Part shown: positions 1 to 12,423 of the stretch, one piece after another
Layout of the letters: each line of letters opens with the position of its first letter
Numbering within the stretch: the stretch's first letter is position 1
Assembly: GCA_033085395.1 (NCBI GenBank)
Contig: JANQBS010000118.1
Location: 53,141-117,140, forward strand
Length of the DNA stretch: 64,000 bases
Direction of reading: 5' to 3'
Origin: Xanthoparmelia taractica
Lineage: Eukaryota; Ascomycota; Lecanoromycetes; Lecanorales; Parmeliaceae
The notes under the pieces: model-generated
The model's input: only the letters and a program-made list of their open reading frames with translations
Told to the model about the DNA's origin: nothing
Database searches by the model: none
Translations under genes and position numbers: made by a program

Positions 1-220
1 GTTTTCAGTCAATTTGATGTGAGAAGATTGATCTTGTTTTACTCGGCGGATGCTAAGTAGGTCGATTATTAACATCCGCGGTACTCAACGAACAGTGCTT
101 TCGACGATAATGGAGGAAGTCTGGGTATGGCATGAACATTGAACTCCACGCTCAATGCTGATATGCTAGCCAATTCAAGTCCCTTGCAATATTCGTCCGT
201 CTCAGATCATCTCCCAGCCC

Positions 221-2909
221 TTACAACGTCTTTTGAAGGTGAACAAAAACGCTAAATTTCTCGAACTCGATATCCTGCCCTGACCCAACCTTTGGAGCAC
301 CCCTAGGAGGACCCGCAATGATTTCAACTTCGATAGAATTGACGCCAGGTACGAGGCGCGTCTCATAGACCGGATGCCTAGGATCAGGTTCCCCGGTCTG
401 CCGGATCGGCTCCAGCCTACTGTTCCCGCATGAAACGATGGTCTTGCTAGGCCGATGCATCAGACTCGAGGAGACTGTCGGCGTAATACGCAGGAAAAAG
501 TGAGTATATGGCACAGTAATGGTCCGGGACTGCTGAGTATGAGTAGACGATGCAGGTATATCAAGGCTGAGGTGGTTCTTGATATTCAGACCGGGATGGG
601 TGGCGACATTGAGATTCGCAATGAGTGCGTCTGAGGCACCTATTACTGTTTAGCAAAGATTCGGTGTTATCATCATAATGCGAGATGATTACCTTTCCCT
701 GGCTGCCTCAATCGCGAATTGAAAGGCGTACTTGAAGCTTGGCTAGTAGGAGCAACGCCGTTCCGGCCTGTTTGAGGATGGGGGCTACCACTGGGCATTC
801 GAGAAGATATGTGCATTGGTGGAGGCATTTGCGAAATTGAAGCACTCGGGCTTTGTCGAGATTCGCTCGTTCCGTTTGGAATTGCGTTGAGTGCCGGCGA
901 TTGGCTGTGGGTTGTTTCGGTCTTCATGCCGCTCATAGCGTGTTCAGCAGATCCGCTCGGCTCGTGAGGCAATCGACTTGTGGTAGGATTTGCTATGGAT
1001 CCTGAGCGAGATTGTAAGTGTCCGCAGATGTCGCAGGGTAGGGATATCATGTTACCTTTGCCTGGCGCATAGCCATTGGCGCCCGCTCGCACGAGCTCCT
1101 GTTGACGTTTGAGAGACTCGTTATCTACCGACATTGGAGCAGACCCAGTAGCTTTTTGCCCACCGAATTTCAACGTGATCTTCGGTGGTTCCGGAGACTT
1201 GGCTGGCATTCTAAGCTTGACCTTTGGCTGCGGAGGCTCTGCAACAGATCGTTTCGCTTCGGCTACGCGAGTCTGGAAGTACGACTGGTCCGTATATTAG
1301 TACCCTGCGTTGGATTTAAGTTGGGGACAATGAACCTCAAGCTCCTCGGACAATACAAATATGTCACTACCATCCTCGTTATAATCTCGCGCATTTTTCC
1401 AAATATAACTGACTTCCTCCTCAAACGCGTGCCAGCTCTTCAAAAATGTCGACCCCGTAGGCGGTTCTCTACCTTTAATCCCTCGCACCAGCTTCTGGAC
1501 ACTTTTAAGAGAGACTGGGTGCCTTATGAGCTTATAGTAATCAACAAGAGTTCGAGGGGGGAGATGGATGAAGGGAGCAAAGATTGCTTGATCCCTGTTC
1601 CGGACAATCAGCCAGCACGCGTGTGATAGTGTACTCCAACCTACTCAGCATCTGTGTGATTCATTATCTCGCCAACTATCTTCTCCTGCGCCTGCTGAAA
1701 CGTGTTGCCCTCAAAGCTTTCGTAGGCACCCTCAACATCCTGTACTGCTGGCGTCGAGCTTGCTCTGCGGTCATTTGCTGCTGCGGACGAGCCTACACGT
1801 GTGACTAGCCTGGTGCGCTTTTCAGTAGGTTTGGCAACCTCTTCCGGATCGGTTTCACCCTCGGCATCCTGCTCGTGGGTGTTCTCAGGCTTTTCTTGCT
1901 TAACCCGCCACCCTTCTGGAACTGGGGTAGTATAAGGGACGTAGCTTGGGTCCTTGTAGGCAGGATTGTTCACTTGCATAAAGACTTGGAGTTGTTTGCG
2001 TATCTTTTCGGAGTCTGAGAAGGCCTGGGAGCGCTTCTCATTGAAAGCTTTGGCATTACTGATCATGCGCCTGAGATCTCCTTCCAATATGGTCATATTA
2101 GGATACTCATTGTTGTTCAATTTTGCCTGGAGAGATGGGTCATGGTCAGCATGCTATCTGACAATAATGTGAACGCGTGGAGTGCATAGCGCTGGAGAGA
2201 CCTGGAAAGCAGAACAGATGCGCCGCCTCTGACAACATAAAGACGACTGACCTCCACGGTATCCAAAGCCACAGGAAGGCCGACTCTTTGATAGTAGTGA
2301 GGCACTTTCTTCTGTACAATGACTGCGCTTTAGTGGCTGCACTAGCTCTTGCCAGAGGGATATCATACCTTGTCAGGTAGAGACAAGAACAATGTAGCTA
2401 TGAGGTGGTCCCTAATTGGCACCGTATTAGCGATTACGGCTCAAGCATGCGTATGCGCAGATGCATTGGCATGCTTACCCTTTGTCGCGGGCATTTTTGA
2501 TTTGATTCAGGAATTGAAGACCAAGTTGGGTGGTTCCTTCTGGCGTTTCCTCCCCATCGACCTTTAAAAACGTGTCGGTCAGCCATAGTATAGGTGAGGA
2601 TTCGCAAGTTTGGCACTTGGAAAGGTGGTTGCATAAAAGAGTCAAGTAGCGCGACAAGCAGCTGTAGAGTTGACAAGTCCGAAGCCTTGCGGCCCTAGCG
2701 AAAGGCGATGACCATGTCCGTGAATTCTCCTCAACCCCTCGTCCTTTTCAAGTACAACCACACAACAGTCATAACCCAACCAAAACAACGTGATACAAAC
2801 TTCATAGCAGACATACCTGTGTCTTCCTTCGCTTCGAAGCTGGACCTTCCATTTCCTCTAGCGCTTGTGACGCTCCGGCACTCGTGGCAGCTCTTCGCTT
2901 TGAGCTCAT
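221..2909 (-). CDS. RSC4: RSC4-like double-bromodomain subunit of the RSC chromatin-remodelling complex
   Basis: Predicted nuclear subunit of the RSC (SWI/SNF-class) remodeler that reads acetylated histone H3 tails. Hand-spliced model, minus strand: exons 2909-2817, 2561-2479, 2327-2252, 2126-1645, 1594-1336, 1284-693 and 645-221, totalling 2010 nt and 669 aa with no frame error. The start MSSKRRAATSAG is followed by a KRRK basic patch. Bromodomain 1 lies around PHYYQRVGLPVALDTVE to NPAYKDPSYVPYT. Bromodomain 2 lies around LVDYYKLIRHPVSL to WKNARDYNEDGSDI (YNEDGS is the acetyl-lysine-pocket loop). After a basic linker (KSPEPPKITLKFGG) and an S/P-rich region comes a C-terminal beta-rich domain (FFLRITPTV...FSVFVHLQ), as in fungal RSC4. 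Splice sites of exon 3 are the least certain. A stretch inside exon 6 could be a further intron (see findings). Upstream, 2910-3663 separates it from CKS1, which runs divergently. Confidence 0.9.
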
Positions 2910-3663
2910 CTCTTTGGGGCGCGGCGGTCGCAGGGGGATAACAAGTTGCGGGCAACCAGTGCTCCGGCCGAGTCAACACCGCTGGCTTCTACGACGCAAC
3001 GATCCAGCTCAACGAACCTCCGATTTATTGGGGATACTTCAGCGCCAGAAAGTCCAGTGCGCCCTTTGGGGGGTGGTCTATTTTGAACAGGGTTGTGAGT
3101 GGGATGGGTAAGAGCCAAAGCGTTATCGCAGTATGCTCAACACAAGGCGTGGGAATTCAATAGAGATATCAATTGAGGGAGCAGCTGTATGAGCAATATG
3201 CGATGATTTAGCAATCTAAGGCCTGTACTCAAACAACATATCATCAATCTCAGGCTGTTTTGATGGGTCACTTAGAATATGGTTAGCGTGCCAAGCAAAT
3301 CTTCTGCCCCGCGAAGAACAACCGAACGGAAAACGCAGGCGCAGGCCGATTGTGTGTTTACTCTTTACCTACCACCTCGTGCAACAGTCCCTACAGCCTT
3401 GCTTGGTCCACGTACAAAGCTGCCTACCTTGAAAGCGCTTTACTCGCTCTACACCTTGCTGTGCTAGCTTACGTGGAAAGCCGGCAATCCTCATTGCTCG
3501 TGGGGGCCTGAAACAAGTGACAGGGTTCTCCAGCTCATTCACTCCACGGCCGAGCACCTGACACGACTCCATTCAAAATAATCACCATCGTCAATAACAT
3601 CTGGATCTTCCTGCTTCTAACTACGAGATCCAATCTCGCTCAGCTTTCAACTGTTCCCATACC
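2910..3663. promoter_or_regulatory. Divergent intergenic region between RSC4 and CKS1
   Basis: About 750 bp between the start codons of two divergently transcribed nuclear genes, so it must hold both promoters. It contains only short, unconvincing reading frames. I see no recognisable gene, RNA or repeat in it. Confidence 0.5.
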
Positions 3664-4178
3664 ATGGCTACTCTAGACCACGACAGGAGGAATAAACAGC
3701 CTAGGCTGCTCACAGATGCTGAGAGAGACAAATTAGAAGAATTCTCAGATGCGATACACTACTCCTCAAGGTGAGGTTTAGGATGTCCTGAATTCCTTTG
3801 AATTTGCTGATGGGTATGCCAGATACTCGGATAATGAAAATGAGTATCGGCACGTACAACTGCCTAAAGAGATGATAAAGAAGATACCAAAGGACTACTT
3901 CGACCCATCGAAAGGCACGCTGAAATTACTGTGGGAGGAAGAGTGGAGAGGATTAGGTATCACACAGGTACGTACGGTCAAACTGGAACACGGACGTCGC
4001 GAGCAGTGACTAAGTGCGCATCTGGTAGAGTCTAGGGTGGGAGCATTACGAAGTCCATGAACCAGAACCTCATATTCTCCTCTTCAAGTAGGTCGCCAAC
4101 GCACCAGAGCAAAGCCATCTTCTCTTCTGACTATAAGCCAGGCGACCCATCAACTATCAACCACAGGTACTACACTAG
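3664..4178 (+). CDS. CKS1: Cyclin-dependent kinase regulatory subunit (Cks1/Suc1)
   Basis: Small adaptor that binds the cyclin-dependent kinase Cdc28/Cdk1 and phosphothreonine sites on its substrates, acting in the nucleus and cytoplasm in cell-cycle transitions. Hand-spliced model: exons 3664-3770, 3823-3967, 4029-4087 and 4142-4178, giving 348 nt and 115 aa in frame. The Cks core is plain: HYSSRYSDNENEYRHV, then LPKEMIKKIPKDYF (the classic LPK), WRGLGITQSLGWEHYE (the GITQSLGW hinge region) and HEPEPHILLFKRP, followed by NYQPQ. The hinge region HEPEPHILLF is the invariant signature of the family. Each single exon is too short to stand out, so ORF calling alone misses this gene. The last intron (GTAGGT donor, CTGACTA branch) is supported because it restores the conserved KRPINYQ ending. 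Confidence 0.93.
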
Positions 4179-4473
4179 CAGCATCTATCCTCCTCTCCAA
4201 CTTTCAATACTTCAACTGCACAGGTTTTCATGTATGTCAGTACTTCAGCATTTCAGCCTGCGACGGTATGCATCAGCGGAATATGTTTCAGTGTGGATAG
4301 CGGCATAACCCGGAAGATGTCACGGCAAGGTTGGGCAGAGATTATGGTTCTCATGTCATGACTCTACTCCGTATTTAGCCATCGATCGATGAACAACAGT
4401 TTTTAGAGGTGTTAACAACCAGAAAATGGTCCGTCTGCGCTCGTGACAATTGTTGCACGACTCCGGGCTTTGC
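4179..4473. other. 3'-3' intergenic region
   Basis: Tail-to-tail spacer between CKS1 and the DsbA-like gene. It should contain both 3' UTRs. No further feature is visible. Confidence 0.4.
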
Positions 4474-5356
4474 TCATTTGACGTTCTTATCTAGCCATTC
4501 TTCCCACTGCTGGCCGGTAAAGCTGCTTGAAATGCCTCCCTCTTCGATGCCCTAGCACAATTCTTAGGTAGGTCTGCTGGAATTTGGAAAGACGACCACT
4601 TACATTAAACAAAACAGTTGGCGTTACATGAACTCCTACTCGCCGATTGGCCTTATTTGCCAGCTCGTTAGGTACCTGCTTACCCGAGACTCCAGCAAGA
4701 CAACTTACTTTCACCATCAGCTTAACATCATCTGTTACCTTGTTCCCAGTATTCAAACTTCCTCCCTCTCCAGGCTTGTCTGAGATCTCCAACAGCTCGA
4801 AAACCTTGCTTTCCTCCAACCCAACGCTTCCCGCCAGCTTCGCCAGACGCTTATACGTATCATTCCTCGCCTCATTTACAACGTTCACATCAAAAAAATC
4901 CGTCTGATGCTCGAAAAGCGCCGCGCTGAAAGGCCAGAATTTATCAGGCGCAAGTCTCAATACAGCCGCCCCAGCCTCATGCACAAGAGTGCTGGAGGGG
5001 TGCCACGGTTGAATCTGCTGGCGGAAAAGGAATTGGACCTTTGCAGGGTATTTCTTAGGGACATTCGGGAGGACGGAATTATAGAGGGTTTGGAACATCT
5101 TGGCGGAGAAAGGACAGACGTAGTCGAGGTAAAGCTCGACCTGGGCTCACTTAAGGGTCAGCGTTCCTTTTTCGAGCAAAACAATTGAGATGCAACACAA
5201 GTCCCATCATTAGGGAAGATCGCTTTCAGTCCCGAAAGATGTCTTGCGAGTGTCAAACACTAAGGGTCACTAAGGAAATGTACGTACCGTATGGATGGCT
5301 TTTGGCGAGACATTAGCGGAGTATGCCTGACCAGCGAATTTGGGGGCGAGTGCCAT
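4474..5356 (-). CDS. DsbA-like thioredoxin-fold protein
   Basis: Hand-spliced minus-strand model: exons 5356-5288, 5140-4604 and 4551-4474, giving 684 nt and 227 aa in frame. The N-terminus is MALAPKFAGQAYS. Exon 2 opens with the first thioredoxin beta-strand and active-site region VELYLDYVCPFSAKMF. The usual CxxC is reduced to CPFS, so only one cysteine remains, as in many fungal DSBA/2-hydroxychromene isomerase-like proteins. The conserved cis-proline strand is VTPTVLFN, and the last exon ends QQWEEWLDKNVK. These features place it in the DSBA-like thioredoxin family (PF13462/PF01323 type). The substrate is unknown. No signal peptide is visible, so it is probably cytosolic. It shares a divergent upstream region with TAF2. 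Confidence 0.85.
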
Positions 5357-5833
5357 TCTGAAAGAAACTTCCAAGGCTTCGGTACAAAATGTACTTGGTG
5401 CTATGGAGGGGTATAAGCTCGACGAATGGTGGATGTCAAGGATGGTGTACGAAGTACATCAAGTAAGGTAGTTATCAACTTTGGCGGGGTACACCACTGC
5501 CGGGTAGCAACGGTGATATTGAGCGAAATTCGCTGCCGCAAGTCGACAAGACAAAGCTCAAACTCAGATGAGTCTTGAGAGTCCTGCGCGAGTGCATTGC
5601 TCATGATCCTTTTCTTTACGGGTTTATAGATCACATCATTAGATTCGAAAAATTTCTGCTTCTGACCGGCATTCGCCACAAACCTAGCCCATTACTGCCC
5701 TCTAAGTACCACCACGAGCTATTGTGATTTGTGAAGGGAGGATGAAGGCCGGCGACCCCAAAGAAAACTTTTGTTGAGGCGTTTTCTAGAGCTGTTATTT
5801 GCTCTTGCCTGGAGTAAAAAGGGAATAACCATA
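5357..5833. promoter_or_regulatory. Divergent promoter region (DsbA-like / TAF2)
   Basis: About 480 bp between two opposed start codons. Short frames here, for example 5401-5679 on the minus strand, have no recognisable domain. No specific operator could be identified. Confidence 0.45.
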
Positions 5834-8800
5834 ATGGCGCCCATAGTGGAAGCTGCAAGTCTACAGCCAGCAGACCTGGGGTTCTCAGTCTTGCATCAGA
5901 GAGTCGAGCTCGACATAGACCTTCGTTCACGGAGCCTGACAGGCCGAGTTGAGATCTTGATTCATCCTCACTCGAAAGATTTAAGAGTCATTCGACTCAA
6001 CAGCAGACAAGCTGTCTTCAAGCGTCTCACGCTCAATGGGAAGCCATGCTCTATGATTTCACACAAAGATCCTTATAAAAATGCAAAGCTGCAATGGAAC
6101 GCTGCTGGAGTTCACCAATACGACATGTTACAGCGAAAATTGGAGGGACAATTGAAGGATCCTCCTGAAGAAGAGGTTGAGGTGACGATACCCAAGGCTG
6201 TCAAAATAGAAGAGCTGGACCCTTTTTCCGACGAGGCACAAAACGTTCTTCATTCAAAGATCTTGGGCAACAGCAAGAAGGACTCGGGAGACAGCTCGGC
6301 CATCGACACTGTTCAAACTTCCCGTACCGCAATCGAGCAGACGGCACGCTTTACGCCAATTGAACTCATCATACACTATATAGTCGAGAAGATTCGAGGC
6401 GGAATGCACTTCGTTGGCTGGGAAGAAGGCGATCTTCGATATCCCCATGCATACACCACCAATAGTCTATCACCCGGTGCTGCTTGCTGCTTGTTTCCGT
6501 GCGTCGATAATCTCAACTCGAAGTGTACCTGGGAAATCTCCATCAAATGCCAGAAGACCGTCGGAGACGCTCTCCAGCAACCTCCAGGCTCAAATCCAGA
6601 ATCGCAAGCGAATGGCGTTCATAGCGCCCCGGAAAGCGTAAACGGAAGTGGCGGACAACGAAAAGCCGACGTCCAGTTCAACAATTTTAGTGACGAGGAC
6701 AAGGCGCTCGACCTGGCTGTAATATGCACAGGAGACGTGACTGATGAGGTAAGTCTCTGGGTTGGCGCAAGTAATGTTTCATCTAATCTTCATAGATCGT
6801 CGACGCTCGAGACCCTACGAAGAAGACCACATCATTCACATGCATGACGTCTATCTCCGCGCAGCACGTTGGCTTTGCCATAGGCCCGTTTGAGCATGTC
6901 GATTTAGCGGAATTCCGTGAGAGTGAGGAAGATGAGAGACTGGGCCAAAATGCCATTCCTGTTCATGGGTTTTGCTTGCCAGGCAGAATCGAGGAGGTCA
7001 AGAATACGTGTCTTCCAATAGCAAAGGTAGGGCACACAAATTCGCATCCGAGAAACTACAAGACTGAAAAAGTCCTAGGCTATCGATTTTATAACCATGA
7101 CCTTCGGCTCATATCCATTTTCGGGTTACAGTCTGTGCTTCGTCGACGATTTACATCCAGATATCCTCGACACCGCTTCTTTGTCAATATTTAGCAACAG
7201 ACTGCTGTTTCCAGAAGATATTATCGAACCTTTGGATCAGGTCAGCCGCCAGCTGGTCCATGCTCTTGCCGTACAATGGATGGGCATCAATATTGTGCCA
7301 AAAGACCCTTCTGATTGCTGGGTCGTTGTGGGCATTGCCTATTTTATCACTGATATCTTCATGAGGAAGCTGTGTGGTAATAATGAATACCGTTACAATC
7401 AGAAAAGGGCAGCGGACCGCGTTGTTGAGCTTGACGTCGATCGTCCATCGCTGCACGACACCGGAGCTTTGATCACTCTTGATCCATCGGAACTTGAATT
7501 TCTGGAACTCAAAGCGCCCCTAGTGCTATTTATATTGGATCGAAGGTTAACGAAGGCGGGTACTTCTGGGGGCCTTTCTCGAATCATATCAAGAATCTTT
7601 TTGAACGCTAAAGTGGGCGATCTCGCCAATGGCTCCATAGACTCGCCATATTTTATCAGAACATGCGAAAAGCTGGGTCACATGAAATTCGACGTTTTCT
7701 TTGCGCAATGGGTCGAGGGTGCCGGATGCCCAAAATTTCGGGTCACGCAAAGATTTAACAAGAAGAAGCTTGTTGTGGAAATGATGATCCAGCAGACTCA
7801 AGCCGAAAACATCAAAGATCGAGACATGGACAGCGAGAACTTTATTCGAGATGTCAAGGAAGAGCATAAAGCGGTCTACGCTGGTCCCATACAACCAGCA
7901 TTCACAGTATGTATCCAAAAGGGAATTCCCAGTAGAAAGCTGACGCTGTTCCCAGGGCCCAATGACTATACGTATCCACGAAGCTGACGGCACACCATAC
8001 GAGCACATTATTGAAATCAAAGACTCTAAAACAACCTTTGAGATCCCATACAACACTAAGTATAAACGATTAAAACGAAGTCGGCGACAGAAAGAAAGAA
8101 CTGCAGCAAGCGCGGGAATGGAATACACAGGTGGCGGAAACGATGATGTTCTGTTATACTCCTTGGGGGACGTTCTGCAATCTGAAGAAGAGATGAAGGA
8201 ATGGAGGCTTGCTGAGTGGAGCAAAGATGACGAAGAAAAGATGAGTCAAGAGTCTTATGAGTGGATACGCATGGACGCAGACTTTGAATGGATCTGCAAG
8301 ATGTCAACATCAATGCCACCGTACATGTGGGTCTCACAGTTACAACAGGACAGAGATGTTGTAGCTCAGCTGGAGGTAAGTCGATACGTACGGACAGAAG
8401 GTGCCGCTTCTGACGTGGACCAGTCGATTCAATGGATGAGTTTCGTGAATGCACATGAGCTAGTTTCTACTGTGCTTATACGAACGCTAATGGACCAACG
8501 GTACTTTCACGGGATCCGTACCGCTGCTGCTGCCGTCTTGGCAAAAAATGCTAAAAGTGAGGTTGGCTGGATTGGCTCCTTCCATCTCGAGAAGGCCTTT
8601 CAGGAGTTCTTCTGCTATCCGGACTCTCCCATGACGCGCTCGAATGACTTTACCGACCGAGCATCTTATTACATACAGTGTGCCATCCCCCAGGCTATGG
8701 CAAAAGTCCGCAATCCAAACGGTCACACTCCTTTTCAATCGAGAAATTTTCTGTTTGAGAAGCTGAAGTTCAACGATAACTCGAACAACGAGGTAAGAAG

Positions 8801-9930
8801 TCCCCTATTGGTGTAATGGGATGTTCATTTGACTGGCATAGGTCTCCGATTGCCACTATGTCGCTGCTCTTATGACGGGTTTAGCGGAAGCCCTGGCTTC
8901 CAAGCCGCCTTTTCCGGCAAGCGATCTCGATGATTTCGAAGATAGCGGTGAAGACAACCAGAGTTTCCTGAACGCCTGTCTTGAAGAGATCGACCGACAC
9001 CGGCGTATCGACGAATGGATCCCTTCCTACCACAACATAATCTCAACTACTGCTCTGGACTGCAAGCGAATTTTAGCCAAAGCCGGTATCATTAAGACTA
9101 TGCCTGCGGACTTTTTACAGTACACGTCAGATGGTACTTCGGAGTACCTGCGCCTCAGTGCTTTCTCAAATATTATGGCTCTGGGCTTAGCCAAGAACCA
9201 GGCTATCCTTCGTTGGTTTCTCTTCGTCTTAGGTACAGATCCGTCGCCTCATATCCGAGAGAACATGCTTCGCATATTTGGTAAGACCCTCGGCGCTCTT
9301 GCGGTGGGCGAACACTTGGAAGCTGCCAAAGAACAAGCAGCTCAGCAGGACGGTCTCGTTATTGAACAAGAATCGACCACCGAAGCCCGACAGGCGGATC
9401 TAGCGCGGAAGCAGACAATCGAGGGGGCAGTCAATGCTCTAAGAGCTGAAGTCTCCCCAAATCCAGTCCTGAAAAAGGAGCTGTGGAAGGCTATTGAATC
9501 ACCCACCCTCTCCTTACGTCAACTGGGTGAGCTCCTCGACATCTGCAGCTGGCTATATGAGCCAGACCCAAAGATGATTGTTGTCCTCAGATATCCTCGT
9601 TACTGGGAATACAAAAATTTGGGCAAGGGCAAACTTCTCTTCACCCGCACTGCTCGCATCCGGACGACCATACCAAAACGCCAATCTGTCACTGCTCCTC
9701 CTCAGCCCTCCATCAAGCGGGAGGAGAGTAACACTAACAATGGCATGCAGCCGCCGCCGCTCAAAATAACGTTCAAGACAAAGAAGCCTCTGCTGCCAAG
9801 TACGGCACCTGCTTCTTCCGTCACAAGTGTGGAGAGCGTCCCACCAAGTCCCGTAGTTGAAGGGGAGATTGCACAGCCGAAGCTGAAGCTCAAGTTCAAG
9901 CTCAATGGCGGCGCGGGGAGCACTTCATGA
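5834..9930 (+). CDS. TAF2: TFIID subunit 2 (TAF2/TSM1), M1-peptidase-like
   Basis: Largest core-promoter-contacting subunit of TFIID, in the nucleus. Hand-spliced model: exons 5834-6748, 6796-7026, 7079-7906, 7956-8375, 8424-8792 and 8842-9930; 3852 nt, 1283 aa, in frame throughout. The N-terminal beta domain starts at FSVLHQRVELDIDLRS. It is followed by the region FVGWEEGDLRYPHAYT and the M1-aminopeptidase-like fold with YPFSGYSLCFVDDL and TASLSIFSNRLLFPE. Where an active M1 peptidase has HExxH plus HQW, this protein has VHALAVQWMG, so the zinc site is lost, as known for TAF2. A HEAT-like C-terminal half follows. The tail is basic and proline-rich with repeated K-L-K-L-K-F-K motifs. Introns are 47-53 nt. 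The ATG at 5834 is chosen over an upstream in-frame ATG at 5771 because the conserved region begins shortly after it. Confidence 0.93.
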
Positions 9931-11652
9931 AGGATCAAACTTGCATCAGTTGGTCACTGTATTCCAGGCGTTGAGGCTTTGGCGGAAGGGATGTTTAGCG
10001 TATGATACCCAAATCCATGTATTAGGTGCTGCTTGATGCGAGTACTCGTTCAGGGCGTATCAAAGCCAAGAGTCGCCTTACTCCAATTCTCGTTAAGGAA
10101 GCCTCCAAGTTAAAGATAAATGTCACGGTCGGTACTGGGCCACACTAGTATCCTTCAAGATCTTTCCAAGCTGCAATTATCGGGTACTATCAAGTATCCC
10201 CGCCTCCCGTTCGTGCCTACATTGATACCCAGCCCATCTACCCTCACTCTAAGCTCGGCCCACAGCCAACAAGCAGCTCCCCCAATAGCCCCTCGCCTAT
10301 CAAACATCGCTGTGAAGCACTCCCACCCCTTCACAACCCCAGCACGGGAGCCTCAGTGATCCCCTCCGCCCCAGCCACGTCACGGAGATCCTCCCAATAC
10401 CCGTAGGCCCCCCAACCTTTATGCTTTAGCTTGACTCTCATACCCGCATGCCAATGCTTCAGATTCTTTGGCTGGTTATCCCTACCTCATATCCCTGAAT
10501 GTCAACGCTTGGCCATTGGCAACTATGCCTATTATTCCTACTACGTAAGTATCATGGCCCTTTGATGCTGGTTTTACGCTGGAATTACTGTAAGGGATAG
10601 CGAGGGGAGGGATGTATGTATGTTTTTATGGGGGTTTGGAGGGTGAAAATTGGCGTGGGTGGCTTTGAGGATGGTGGATGATCTGGGGTGTTTGAATACG
10701 AAAGGCTGGCTAAAGCTCAGGTCCTTGGGTAACGTTGTGTGAGATGATCGGTGTCTAATTTCCCTATGTCGAGCTGTATTGGTGTGGTGAGGGAGGGAAA
10801 TGGATGAAGTCCCGTGTTCTGGTATGGCTATGAAAGGGCTTGATGTCTGCTCTATATATAGCACTGTAGAGCGATTTTAGGCACTTGAAGCAGCACCGGA
10901 GGGCATTCTAACTGACTTGGTGATAAATTTGTAACAATGTTTCTTGTTTTCAACAATGGAAATAAATGCCATGTTAGCTATTAATCGCTCCTCACTAAGA
11001 CGCAATAGCAAGGCAACAACGATGGTAGAGACCATCGTCGAAATCTCTCAGAGGCCTGATTGAGAACAGAAGAGGAATTTAAATAGTAGGCCTTGCCACC
11101 TCCGCCAATAAGCGTTCATGCCCATCGAAGACTGAAAAATGAAGCAGCGCAGAGCCAACTCCTGTATAAGCAGGAGATAGCACCAGATCCTCACAACGCA
11201 GAAGGATGCAAAGGATTGTATGCCTAAAGCGAACCCCAGCCAACAACACGATGTAAGCAGTGCCGGGGATTTAGAAGGGCACTTTTAAGTCTCAATGTGC
11301 GTCAAAGTCTCGGTAATATGCAACTCAAGATGGACCGAGACTTGAGGTCATGGGTATGTTGAGGACGCGCCACCATGTTTGAGGGGAGGATCAAGAATTC
11401 AACCCCAGTCTATGATCCGTAGTCTACATGATCATGATAGACGGTGTGTTTCAACTAACATGTTTGGTGATGACAGAAGTATCTGTCGACTTTCTCCCGC
11501 AGCCCCTACCCAAAAGTTGGTAGAGAAGTTTGTCACCAAGAAGAATTGTGCGGAAGCGGAATTGTTCCGCCGGGGAACCAGCTTTCTTTGTCGATCCACA
11601 ATTATCGAAACCAGCTCACCGTAGTGACGCGCAAATGGTGATTAATGTTCTC
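9931..11652. other. Intergenic region without a recognisable gene
   Basis: About 1.7 kb after TAF2. Short proline/serine-rich frames (10120-10359 plus, 10574-10864 minus) have no domain and biased composition. No tRNA, repeat or transposon ends were seen. Confidence 0.4.
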
Positions 11653-12423
11653 ATGCCACCTCCGCTGCAGATTCCTGTGGTGACACCTGTTCGTCTCACC
11701 TCATCTCTGTAGAAACAGCTTCGCTAACTCGTGGTGACTCAGGAAGACCTCTGCGACTTTCACGCCCGCGCCTTTGGCTTCCCAGCTCCCAAACAGCAAT
11801 TTCACACAAGTGAAGAATCTTGTAATGGCGCTGCATATGAAGAAGCTTTCCAACTGGAAGATGACGATCTCGGATACTACCCTGATGGCGTCAAAAGGAC
11901 TTTGACCGACGACCAAATAGCCATGTTCAGACACAGTGAGATATACTCTATCCTGAGAGCAAGACAGGTGCGCAGGGAGAATCTAGAAGCAGAAGGCGGT
12001 GAGCAGTCTATGGGGTTGGATGCTCAGCCAGAAGAAGATGTCAAAGCCACGGTGTTTTTGGATGAGGAGGGAGAAGTAAAGTCGGACGGGGAAGTCGAAG
12101 AGCCCTTAGCTACGGTTCCGGATACTACTCCTCAACGCGTGGAATATACCCAGGCGAGGAAGAAGCGAAAAAGAGGAGATGCAGATGTTGGTTATGTGCA
12201 CGGCAGGAAGCAAGTGTCTCGAAGTGCTAGAGGGTTTGTGAGAGAGCTCGACTCGGCCGCTGCAGAAAACCAGATCTTGGATTACGGCGACGATACTTCG
12301 GCCGTCGAAGGATCAAAGGAAAATGAATTCACGACCACACAGGTCGCAGAACAGGATCGAGAAAGCCGGGCACACCCAGCTGAAGAGAGGAAATTTTGGT
12401 GGCCAGTCATCGAGGCAACCTAA
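11653..12423 (+). CDS. DUF3807-like fungal protein of unknown function
   Basis: Fungus-restricted family as far as I recognise it (DUF3807). The conserved core is EDLCDFHARAFGF near the N-terminus followed by DDDLGYYPDGVKRTLTDDQ and IAMFRHSEIYSILRARQ. The rest is acidic (EEDVKATVFLDEEGEV) and contains a basic patch KKRKRG that could be a nuclear signal. The open frame from 11731 lacks an ATG, so I infer a 9-codon first exon (11653-11679, MPPPLQIPV) joined across a GTGACA...GCTAAC...CAG intron to 11743. This gives about 235 aa. The first exon is an inference; the core is secure. The function is unknown. Confidence 0.72.
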
